DNA from: Dromaius novaehollandiae
Taxonomy: Eukaryota > Chordata > Aves > Casuariiformes > Dromaiidae
Length of the DNA: 64,000 nucleotides
Direction: 5' to 3'
Assembly: GCF_036370855.1 (NCBI RefSeq)
Contig: NC_088100.1
Coordinates: 131,491,585 to 131,555,584, forward strand
Shown here: positions 48,401 to 59,200 of the stretch, in pieces
How the letters are laid out: each line of letters starts with the position of its first letter
Position numbering within the stretch: the stretch's first letter is position 1
Notes under the pieces: generated by a model
Told to the model about the DNA's origin: nothing
Databases searched by the model: none
Seen by the model: the letters and a program-made list of their open reading frames with translations, nothing else
Translations under genes and position numbers: made by a program

Positions 48401-50300
48401 TCTGACTTCATATCCTAAAAAAAATCCCGCTTCATCTTCTATGCATCCTCTCTCATCATTAATATGTATTTACAGTACATCACGCCGTTCACATAAACAC
48501 ACGATCCTTTCAATCAAACCCTGCCACGTGCTTGAAGTTACATTTATACCCGTCCAATCGGCCTGTGAGCAGGAAGCCACGGTTAGAGTAAATTCAGAAC
48601 TGAGCCAGTCAGTACAAAACTTAACAGAGGGAAGGGCTCTGGAAACCCACAGCTTAAGACATAAACACCCTTACAATCAATTTTGGTGTTGGGTAGTCTA
48701 TGATTAAAAAAGAAAGAAAAAGCTTAACAAGGCACCACAGCAGACCAACTTTTAAATTTAATGTGCACTGATTAATGATCAGCCTTGGTACTTCTTTATT
48801 TTCAAGAAGATTCTGCACTAAAGTCAAAGTGATGCTGAACATTGCTATTTCCATCAGATTTAGTGGCTAGAGTCATGTGTCAGTCAGCTCAATCAAAACA
48901 GGTACAAATATACACATAAACTTGACCTTAAATTTGAAAATCATGTGTTAAGCAACATTAAAAAACTATAGGTCACAACTCTCCTGTTATTTGTGTTATT
49001 TCTGTATGCAGAAGCGCGAAGGCACTACTCTGTGCTTTTAAAACTTGTGTTGACCTTATGAACACGGCCTGAAGCCCCATGTATTTCCACATTACTGTCA
49101 GCCTTTACAACAGAGCCAGTGCGGATGCTCCCACTTTCCAAGAGCCAGTCCCTGCGACACAGATGCGTCTTACTGCTTTTTATTTCTGTACCGACTGTCT
49201 GACTCAGGAGGACAGGTTCATTCAAACTTGAGAAGCTAAAACAGAAGTTAACAAGAAACCAGGAAACCTATGAATAAATGCAAGCAAAAGTATCGTCGAC
49301 TTATTCCAGAAGTTACAAGGGCATTCAAGGGAAAGGGACAACGTAGGTTTTTGGTACATTTTCAAGAGTCTCTAACTCAGCTTCTGTCAGCTTCAAGGGG
49401 AGCTGGACATCCAACCACCACCGGACGCAAACTGCGTGGGGAGGTCACACACACCACCTGCTCAGGACGATCAGACAACAAATCGTATTTAAGAAGAGGC
49501 TGAAAAGGCAGTTTCCGTAAATTTTCCAATGCTATTCCTCTTCCTTCTATTAAAGCAGCTAAGTGCAATTCCAAACAGCATCTAGAAAATAAGGTTTCTC
49601 ACCATTTTCCAGTATAAATAATGCAAATTCAGAAGTCCAGCTCTCCCCCTGGCCAGTGACACATTTGGATTAAACCGCAGGACGGGAAGAAGCAAGCGGC
49701 AGCCCTTGGGCAGGACTAACGACGGCAACCTGGACACGGCCCCCGAGACGGACGCGCCACCGCGGCTGCAGGCGCACTGCGGACTTCCATCGGTGTTAGA
49801 AATACCGGGAATCCGCCAGAACCCGCGTCCACGCCGGAGTCCTCGGGTGCCTCGCCGGCCATGGAGCTGCACAGAAACTGTAACCTTGGCCTTTTTTTAG
49901 ATAAAAAGATGAACGAGAACAACAAAAGTTTCATTCGCTGCAACAGGAGCTGGTGCAAAGGGAGCAAGGCGATCTCTCGAGAAAGCCATCCCTGAACGGT
50001 CTTTTCTTGTGAAAAGGAAACTGCCAGCCAAGGAACTGAACAAAACCCTGGTGGAAACCAGCGCCCTGCCCCAGCAGGACACGTCCCGCCTCCCACGGAA
50101 CCGCTTTGCTCCGGGCTTCGGCCAAGGCACCGCGGCCGGCACCCGTGTTTCCGTCCCCGCGACGGGCCCGCAGCAGCTTTACAGCGGGCTTTTGATTGCT
50201 TTTTATTAAAAAAAAATCTTTCAGACCTGCAGGATTTGGGTTGTTGGGGGTTTTTTGCTTCCTTTCTTGCATGTTTTCCTACGGAAAAGCCTTTTTGCAG
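45480..50300. other. Region between the two CEP68 candidate promoters
   Basis: No coding exon is recognised. The stretch 45,600-47,100 is GC-moderate, 47,120-49,600 is AT-rich, and 49,680-50,170 is again GC-rich with scattered CpG. The longest open frame is 195 codons (minus strand, 46,562-45,975) with no recognisable family. It is probably the first intron of a long CEP68 transcript, or upstream sequence. Confidence 0.5.
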
Positions 50301-50379
50301 CTATGAAGTTGCACTAGTTACTAACGAAACAACAAAACAAGCCACGGAGCCGCGGCACCGCTGCAGCTTAACGCACACT

Positions 50380-51200
50380 CCTGCTCCGGGGCTCTGAGCA
50401 GCACCAGGTAACGCCTGCATTCCCGCGGAGACGCAGACGTGACACCGCCATCCACAAAAGCAGACGGGGGCAAGCCTGAAAAACCGATCGTGAGTCTCCG
50501 CCAAAAAAAAAAAGAAAGAAAGTCAGCGGTCCCCGCTAGAGCCGCGCGGGGAAGAAGTGCTTTTGCCACTTCGGAGAAGCAACACAGCTTCCACAGCAAC
50601 AGCTTAGACTCCGGATCTCCCGCCCCCCCGCCGGGAAACAGTCCCCGAAAAGGGATGAATTTTTGCAAAATTGGCTGAATTTTGCAAAATTTGCAGTCTC
50701 TCTCCCCTCCCCGCCCCCCGCCGGCACGGCCCCAGCGGATCCGTGACCTGGGGGGCAGGAAAGCCCCCCCTCCCCCGGCCCCGGGGCAGACCGGGCTCCT
50801 ACCTGCCGAGCCGAGCCGAGCCGAGCCGAGCCGAGCCGAGCCGAGCCGAGGCGGCCCCGGGCGGGCCCCGCGCCCCCCCCGCCGCCCCCGCCCCGCGAGA
50901 GCGCGGCCACGCCCCCGCCCAGCCGCGGCCAATCGGAGCGCGGCCCGCCCCGGGTCGCCACACGCAGCATTGCTACGCTGCGGCGGCTCGGCCAATGGGA
51001 GCGCTCCGCTGCGCCCCCTCCCCCGCGGAGGAGCCGCGAGAGGCCGCGGCAGACCCGGGGCGCCGCGCGGGGCCGGGGCGGAGGGGTGTCCCTGGGTGTC
51101 CTCGGGTACCGCCTGCTGCCCCTGCGCGCCGGGCCGGGGACAGAGCCCTGCGAGCAGCGGAGGCGGAGCCGTCGCTGGCGGGGAGTCTTGGGCCCCACTT
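50380..51200 (-). promoter_or_regulatory. CpG island with CCAAT boxes, distal candidate promoter
   Basis: CCAAT boxes at 50,929-50,933 (GGCCAATCGG) and 50,992-50,996 (GGCCAATGGG), with GC-box-like CCCGCCC and CCACGCCCCCGCCC nearby. A minus-strand donor GGCAG/GTAGGAGC lies at 50,803/50,802. A transcript starting near 50,860-50,900 and running left would have a short first exon and could splice to the CEP68 acceptor at 43,580. It could also serve a divergent or separate RNA. The two CCAAT boxes at a suitable distance make this the more promoter-like of the two islands. Confidence 0.6.
50806..50850 (+). repeat. Pentanucleotide repeat (CCGAG) x9
   Basis: Nine perfect copies of CCGAG, read as CTCGG on the minus strand, lie directly beside the minus-strand donor at 50,802/50,803. 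If the first exon is real, the repeat is at the 3' end of a 5' untranslated region. Confidence 0.97.
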
Positions 51201-51228
51201 ACATACTTACACGTGCGCGAACGTACAA

Positions 51229-51272
51229 ACACACACACACACACATAAATATATATATATATATATATATAT
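51229..51272. repeat. Compound microsatellite (AC)n-(AT)n
   Basis: About eight AC units (51,229-51,244), a short interruption, then twelve AT units (51,249-51,272). The AT part is self-complementary and can extrude as a cruciform. It bounds the CpG island on its right side. Confidence 0.9.
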
Positions 51273-51299
51273 GTGCTGAAACCTGGCTTAGAAACCAAG

Positions 51300-54200
51300 G
51301 AGTGAATTTTTTTTAAGGTTTTGATCTGTGTTGCAAGCGTCACATGAAAATAGCTGTGTACCGTCCTCCCCAAAACTAACGATTTGTTTCTCCGTTGAGA
51401 TGAGGCTTGAGTTTCTCCGCAGTAGGTTGAGCTTCATCTAGTCTGCCCAGGGACACATGGCGGGTGCCTACAATTTGGCCTTTTCTTTTTTGACTAATGT
51501 TACACAAGTAACCTACCCCACAGCCCCCTGTAAAATAGCAGAATGATTTACGAAGGAAAAGAGCATGTTCACCGCCTGGAAAGCTTTCTGCTCCAGGAAT
51601 TATGTTTATAATAAGAAAACAGAGTAATTGGAAGTAAAAGCAGCACAACGTGCAAAGCACAGGGGAGTTCATCGCCGCAGCCGCTCTGTTACGCTCCCCC
51701 CGAGAAAGGCAAGGGGCATCCACACGCCTGTGCGCTCCTCCCAAGGTCTCTGCAGCTGGCCTCACATTAACCCTTCCGAGGCACACTTCGGCCAAATACA
51801 CAGGGAGCGAATTAATGCAGTAAATAAAATGCCTTACTGCATTCAGTTAAAGATATGAAAAGCCCCTTTGCAATCAGCAGGCACTAAATACTGAATCCTG
51901 TCTTGTACATAGACATAGCTCAAATAACATGACCCCTAGACCTTCTTAATAGCTTGCTTTAATGTTAGGATGTTTCCCTTTATCCTTTCTATTGATCTTT
52001 CTGGGGCCAGTCTGTACAGAGGCAACCTCAGTCCCTTCCGGGCATTAATGCAGTGGGATGTTTCCGCTTCTAGGGTAAAAGAACACATACAAATTGAATT
52101 ACATGCATGAAGACCGCCAGTGTAATAGCAAATGAATCCCACCAAGAGAAAGGAGAAGCGGGGTCCGTATTGCTCGGCAGGTCACTCCGAAGCTGGCAGG
52201 ATGAGCTGCCGGCTGAAGACGCTCCCCGCACGTAACAGCGGCAGGCTCTGGTTCAGCGGCAGGCTCCGAGCGTGCCCAGGGCCTGGCTCTCCGATGCCAG
52301 CCGTACTACGGAAAGGGCAGCAGGCCTTCCAGCAGCCAAGGAGCTGACTGGATGGAGTCCTCGAGCCACGCACTGAATCATGCTGCTGGGGGGTCAGACT
52401 CAGCCGGAGGAGCGTTGCTCCGTGGATGACACAGCCTTCCCCCGACACGCTCAACCGTACGCCGTCGAAAATACCAGCCTCCCCCAGCTTTTGTCCATGG
52501 GCTGACTCTGGTTTTCATCTGCATCATCTCTTCCATCGGTACAATTTCTTGTGCTTATTTCTTGAATACCAGTGAGATGTCCTAGAGATCAGCTGTGGCT
52601 CTCAAAGCACTTCACAGATGACATTGGTGTCAGCTTTAGCCCGTGAAGGAGCTGCGGATCAGACACGTCTCAGGTTCGCTCAGCAGCCCGGCGACCCAAG
52701 TATCCGAATCCCTGCTCGTGCTTCAGTCTGCTGGCCACATTCAGCAGCCCTGCAGCGTGCTCAGTCCCTGCCACCAGTTTACTTTATAGTCCAGATTCCC
52801 AGCTGCTATGAACTGCTTTTATCCTCATGACCGCAACGGAACTGGCCCCATTTACAGTCCTGGAGGATCGGGCCTTCCGTCACCAGAGAAATAGAGTGGG
52901 AGGATCTTTTCCAGGGCTGCTTCAAAAAGTGGAGCTCTAACGCTGCAGCACGGCGTGGGTAAAGCACTCACAGCCAACTCAAACTGCACATGGTCTCTAT
53001 TCCCGTACGGTATTTCTATATTTGGTGTTTCTTTGATGAATGTCTATGGCAAGCCTCCCAGAGGCCGCACATCCCCCTGCCTCAGATGAATGCTTTAAGA
53101 GTCAGCTTTTTATTGGAATTCATGCAGGAAAAGACCAGGGCTCTTTCCCTTGTGAAAAAACGCCCTTCAAAGGATTGTTTACTGCTTACTCTCCAGGGAG
53201 CCAGTTGTCTGCCGTGTTGAATTCAGGCAAGACAAAAGGCTGAAGCAGGCATGGATTGGTCATGATTCATACCAAAGTGTGGCTGCTCTGAGCTGTTTTA
53301 AACTGCTTGCAAGCTGCCGGTCATTGTTCTCCGAGCTGGACAGCACTGCTCTGCAATGTGATCCTGCACGGGAAAGGTTTGCGTCCGCTTCCGCCTTTGG
53401 TCAAACGAATGCCAGGATGTCAGCAAGAACAGCCAAAGCCCTGCAAAATCTTTCCTCTCTCCCCTTAGGTTCATGCTGAGAGGATGTCAATAAAAAAGGT
53501 GGAGTAAATTGGTGATCTAAAGCAGAGATTATTTAATAATTTCAGGGAAACAATACTGATTTTCTTTGGCTGACACTGGGCTCTCTTTGTTAGGAGTTTT
53601 GCTGGACAGAAACTAGTTTAATTGACCTATATCATAATGTCAAATCTATCCAAACTTCTACCCAAGATCACTCAGGACTGGCAAAGACTAATACGGAAGT
53701 TTTACCACTGATTTGATATCTCAGGATTCTTTTAGACTGTGTTTTCCTGCAAGAAGTTTCTTACAGGAAAATTCCAGCAAAAAAGAATGATTCAATCCAA
53801 TCTGTGGATGACAGCACTTTAACAATAATCCCCATATCTGCAACATGAAGTAGTGCTTGCTTATGATCAGATTTGGAAATGGAATACTTCTAGTATATAG
53901 GAAGTTGGGATGGCTAGTACGTCAGGTAAAAGGAACATTGTCGTGTCAAGACTCCATTTTCTTCAAAAATCTCTGCTTTCTTGGTGGAAATATCAAGGTT
54001 TTTGTCTGGAACTGGATCTGCCAATAGCACTAGCTGTACATATTCAGAGTTTTACTGTGCCCCAAGCTGATGATGTGTTGTTATCCGGACACTGCATGGA
54101 GTTTCCAGCACTTCAGTTCGTAGCTCCTTTCTACCTTGAATGCTCTCACGCTGCAAGCCAGGAAGTTAATACTCCACGATGAAACCTGAAGCCTGGATGT

Positions 54201-55280
54201 ACACCATATGCTCTTGTATAGTGTTTGCACCACCTTCAGCATCAAATTTCAGTCTAACATAAATGTTTGGGAAGGACAAGATGTCAGCAAATGCAGGGCT
54301 TGTACCTGACCTATTTGTTCCCAGAGCAATGTTAGCAGTATTAATAGAAGATTGCAGTGGAAAGAAAAACGGGTCCTGACCACTTTGCCACCTCTTGGCC
54401 AGTAGTGGGGCATCATCTCTGGGGAGGATCTGCCCGCATTTGGAAAATTATTCCATGTATAAAGCTGGGTCTCAAACAGCCGAGGAGTTAATATTATATG
54501 CAAGCCCTTTAGTTCACCTACCTATCTTTCAACATTAAGTTATCATCGAGGCAGGAAGCAGTTGACGCAAGCCTTCTTTCCTTCTGTTGGCTACATTAAA
54601 CATTATTCCTCCCCTGTGATAAAATTGTTCCAGCGCTGATCTATAAAATACCTTTGTCACATGCCAACAGCACCACGTTCCTTGTTCCTTAAGGCAAATC
54701 TGTCTGGCAAACTTCCTCACATGCACTTCTGGGCAGGAGCTGTCTCTGTACAAAGCCGTATTGCCAAGGACTCTGGTCGCCGCACAGGCTCACTCTGTCT
54801 AACCTGTCCTGGAAGGCATTTGCAGGGCAGCTGTCAGCCTGATCACCCCTGTTAGCAGCTGGATAGTTCTGGCGAAGTGATCATGAGTTTTGTTACTAAC
54901 CTTGACATTAGCATCAGGAATCCTTCAGAGGAGACATCCTATCTGGGCAAAATGAGAGGTTACACTTTCTGCCAGTTCATATTATTCAGATTTCTTTCAG
55001 AAAGTCTAGGAAAAGGCATATACATCCTGCAGAATCCTAGCACCTGATATCTGCTAAAGGTTAAATAAATCCATCAAGCAAGGCAGCTTTGTTCCACAGG
55101 CAACGTTGCCAGCTCTCCTGATGTTTACAATAAAGCACTGTAATCATTTTGGTATTCTCTGAACTCCCCAGCAAGGAGAGATGGACAAGTGTGTGAAAAA
55201 TCACAGGGCTCCTAGGGCAGAAAGGAATTGCAAGAGATATCTCCTCCATCTGCTCCCTCAAGGCAGGATCAACTCTGCCG
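51300..55280. other. Intergenic region right of CEP68
   Basis: No coding exon recognised on either strand. SLC1A4, expected on this side by synteny, was not found. A segment around 52,575-52,680 (gctctcaaagcacttcacag and nearby) weakly resembles the SINE family seen at 63,640-63,800. The rest is ordinary sequence. Confidence 0.55.
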
Positions 55281-55289
55281 GTGTCATTC

Positions 55290-56200
55290 CCTGCACGTCT
55301 AACCTTGCCTGAAGAGCCTCCAATGATAATGATGTCCCAGTCTCACCAGGTAACACTGCCATTACAGTACCTGGTTTAACCTAGGTTTTCCTTGCTGTTA
55401 TTGAAGACCATCCTTTCTGTAGACGCATTACCATTTGCTCTGGACTTTGTAGCAGCCTTTATGGACCTCTAAATATACCAATACATCGCCCTCAGCCTTC
55501 TCTTCTGTAGGAAGACAACCTTCTCTTCTGGTAGGAAACAACCTTTTCTTTTCTCAGAGGTCAGCCTTTCCACATTTTGGACCGTTCCCCTTGTTCTCCT
55601 CTCTTTAGGCCACGTCTGTTTGAAGCTTGGCACCTAAACCTGGTCCAAAACTCCAGTGCAGGCCTAGCTACGGCAGTGCAAACCTAGTATGATAGTCCAG
55701 GCTGTGTTCCTGTTGACACATCCTAGTATGTTATCTGCCTTTTTCACAATGCAGGACGTTCTGCAGGACACTGGTGCCTGCTGAGCTTCTGATTTGCCAC
55801 AACTTCCTGCTCCTTAATCCAATGTTTCCCAGCAGTATTTGTTGTTGCAGTAATTGCAGTTAACTGTTCTCACCCAGCCTAGTTCTTTGCAGCCTCTGTT
55901 TTCCAGACCCTCTCTCTGTTTTTCCAGCGTAGCTTTGAATTTCAGGTCTGCCTTTCTACATGTTGCCAGACCTTCTCCTCCAGGTGGGACCTTCAGATTT
56001 TCTCTCTTCCAACATTTGCATGACTAATGAAATACTTACAGTCCTGGACCTACACTAGGCCCCTGGGGAATCCAGTCTTCCAGCTGGACAGTTACACTAA
56101 TAATGTCTGAGTAGCAGGTTCACTTCAACCATGTTTCTTTAGCTTGTTTATAAAGCCATGAGAAGGTTCATCAAAAGCCTACAAACCTTCTCTCACTCAT
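55290..56200 (-). mobile_element. Old CR1/L3-type LINE, about 0.9 kb, reverse orientation
   Basis: Read on the plus strand, this shows CR1 3' phrases in reverse-complement order: gtttaacctaggttttcctt, cgccctcagccttctcttct, a counterpart of the family phrase for the ATTCC..CTGGACAC segment, then acactaggcccctggggaat, and lastly gcttgtttataaagccatgag followed by a segment ending atcaaaagcctac. All occur in the expected order. The copy is heavily diverged, with no open reverse-transcriptase frame. It is the clearest transposon in the window. Confidence 0.8.
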
Positions 56201-59200
56201 ACTTTTCGATTATCGTAGCTATAAATATGCTATTACTAAGTCTTTCCTTTAAAAAAAGAACAACTTTTTCTTTTCTTTTTCTTCCTGATTTTGCAGAAGA
56301 ACTGGAAAATATGACTTTAGGGCCTCCAAAGCAGCTGACAAATAAAAAACGTAACTCAGGATAAACGAAAAATAGAGAAAAATAGAGAATGATATCTATT
56401 TTAGTGTCAATGTTGAAGCGCAGGGAACCCCAGTGCTAGCAGCTGGGCAATTTCGGTTCTTTACCATCTAATTGCTCAGCCGGACAGAGCGGCAGGATTC
56501 AGCCAAAGAAAAAGGTCAGCGAGTAGAAGCTGCATTTCTCCTTTCTGGCCACACGATGTACCCATCACTCCACGGACAGCTTGGCAGGACAAAACAAATA
56601 GTCACGAAGGCGGATGTCTACTTTCCCATTTTCCTTATTCCCCCAAAGCATCTTCTTACCTCTATTCAGGCCAAGCCAGCACTGTCATCCACTCAAAACC
56701 ACACAGACAGCTGCAGGTCAGGGCTAGGTGTTGTGGCACAGACGAGGATGAATGGAGGGGAATTGGTGTAGCCCAAACCTCGCCTTTCCTCTTGCTGGAT
56801 GAAGGCTACGTGCTCCTGTGAAATAAAAAGGGGCCAGCTGGTCAGGAGGTGATGGCAGTTCCAATCTATGTGAGTTATAACAGGCAATGAATAATTGGAA
56901 AAATTATAAATTTTAACTGTGAGATTTTGCTATAACTTTCAGTGAGGAACATGGAGAACTTTTAAATTCTAATAATTTTTAACTTTTTATCTTTAATTGC
57001 TAGGATGTATCGGCCCTCTGTCATTTGCTGGTTGCCTTGACCAGAACTTAGACATTCTTTGAAACCAGAGTGGCATTCTGCAGGAACCAGCACAGAGACG
57101 TGTAAAAGAAGTATTAGGACTGGTATGAATGAAAAAGTGTGTATGCGAGCATCAGAAGAAGTAGCAGAACAAGGGTTAAAAGAATGGCTTGTATTGATAC
57201 CAAAATATGCCATTCCCAGCAAAAAAAATGGGGAATGTGTTGTCTTTGCCAAGCCTGGAAGGCCTGCACACTGAAAAGACTGTAGCACAGACAACTCATT
57301 CGTGGAAGACTGCTCTCTGCTAACAGGAGGATGGCAACAGGGTTGCAGTGTATCATGTATCCCATTCCTCCTTCTGGTAGCCTACCAGGAAGACAGACTG
57401 TACCAAAGGACCACTATGCAACAGCTGTTGATTCCTAAAGATTACTAAAGATCTGGCAAAAAACTAGTTCATAATTGCCGGCCAAGAGGAACGCAGGAGA
57501 TTTAGTAAGGATTTGAGAACCAGCATCCCTGGTCCTATGTGTTGCACACAAACAACCCAGGCCAGACCGCTTGAACACGCACATTTTGCTGCTTGTGAAC
57601 GAGTGAGTGAATGAAATCTATGAGTGTGTGGATGGGCAAAATCAACTTACTTGGAAATTCTGTAAATAAATATCATATTCCTCTTCTGTAAGATCTTGCA
57701 CAGAGTTTGGTCACGCTAGTTTCCTACATCAGCAAGAATGGTACGGCTAAAAGAACAAAATCCAGTGCCTCAAGGAAGCTCAGTGAGTAAAATTACTACA
57801 GCTGATTAAAGATGCACTACCAGGGAAGCACGGCTTAATCTTAACAACAATTCTGCTGCTGCTCGTTGGGACCTACTCAGTTTGTGAGATTCAAGTTACA
57901 AATGTTCGTAAGCCTCCCTCCAACTCCTGTAGCCGCAGGCACCTCCATCTAATTACACTGTAGTACTCCGTGATGAAGAGAATCCAGATCTGCCTGATTG
58001 GGTACATGTCTTTGTGACACAGTAATTACAGTCATTTAGACAGCATTTCTGATCGCTATCCTGCAGAGACGGGGAACTCTTCTTACGGAGGCCTATGCAG
58101 TGGCTTTGTGTTGCATCTGTGTTCCTAGGTTTCTGAGCCAGTTTGTAATTTGTCTGGTCCCTGGCATGTATTTTGACAAGCCCAACTCTTATGACCATGA
58201 AGAAAACTTCCGAAACGTGAGATAAATTCCAACTGCTACCCTGTCTGCCCGGTCAAAAACTTTAAGTATCCTTCTTAGTATGATAGCTTTACTCTGACAT
58301 CCAAAAGCAGCAAGTTAGCTGTAAACATGTCAGATTATTTTTCTGATGATCGCAACTCACAAAACTCTGAAGAGGTACAGCGTACTTGTATATCCACTTG
58401 AATGCTCGTAAGGGGGAGATACCAGACATTTGATTTTCAGTAAGCTAACAACAATCTACATATCTAAAAGATGACCTAGCTATTAGCACAACTACACCAC
58501 ACGACCTGTTTGACCCAAACCGTTCATTTGACAGCAGAACAGAACGGTGTTAAAATCAATGAATTTTAATTAGACCTTCTTCTGACTTTTAACATTTTGT
58601 TAAAAATCTCATGAGAAGCTGTATCTAGTTTGGTTGGCGTTAATGTCTAGCAAGCTCTAATAATGTCTGGCGTGAGCCAGCTGGACTCGATCTAGGGCTT
58701 GACTGGGTTCTCATTAAGGACAATGGGATCTTTCCTCAGTTTCCACAGTTCTCACAAAGCTTCATGTGTTTCAAATGGCGAGGCAGTTCAGATCTGACTC
58801 CTTGATCACTACTTACCTTGGAAAGTTTTGGAAGACCTGCTTGTTTTAGGCAGCAGCTGTATTTTTATCCAAAGTTGTTGACACTCGAATGGATAGTGAC
58901 TGAGGTGCAAGAGTGCTTCTCTGTCCGCTTGCTGGTCTGGAGTCCCTCCAAGGTTGCTCCACGGTGTTTCAACAGGGAAGCGAGAAGACAAAGACACAAC
59001 CTTGGGATCAGATGAGCATTTGGAAAACACCACCTTTGTAGTTTCATAAAATTCACATACCAAGACACAGTATCAGTCAGAACTTTTAAGTCATACACAA
59101 ATAGGTTCTTCAAAGTATACTTCTGTGCAAACACAAAGCAAATATCCTCATAATCTATCCATAGAGAAGTATTACTATCCCTACAGTAAAGGAAGGAAAC

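Noticed and set aside
50321-51373. 350-codon minus-strand open frame
   Set aside because: Spans the CpG island and microsatellites, with translated repeats such as ARLGSARLGS; composition artefact.
57114-57365. Leucine-rich 83-codon minus-strand frame resembling a membrane segment
   Set aside because: Isolated, overlapped by an open plus-strand frame, and without splice or promoter context.
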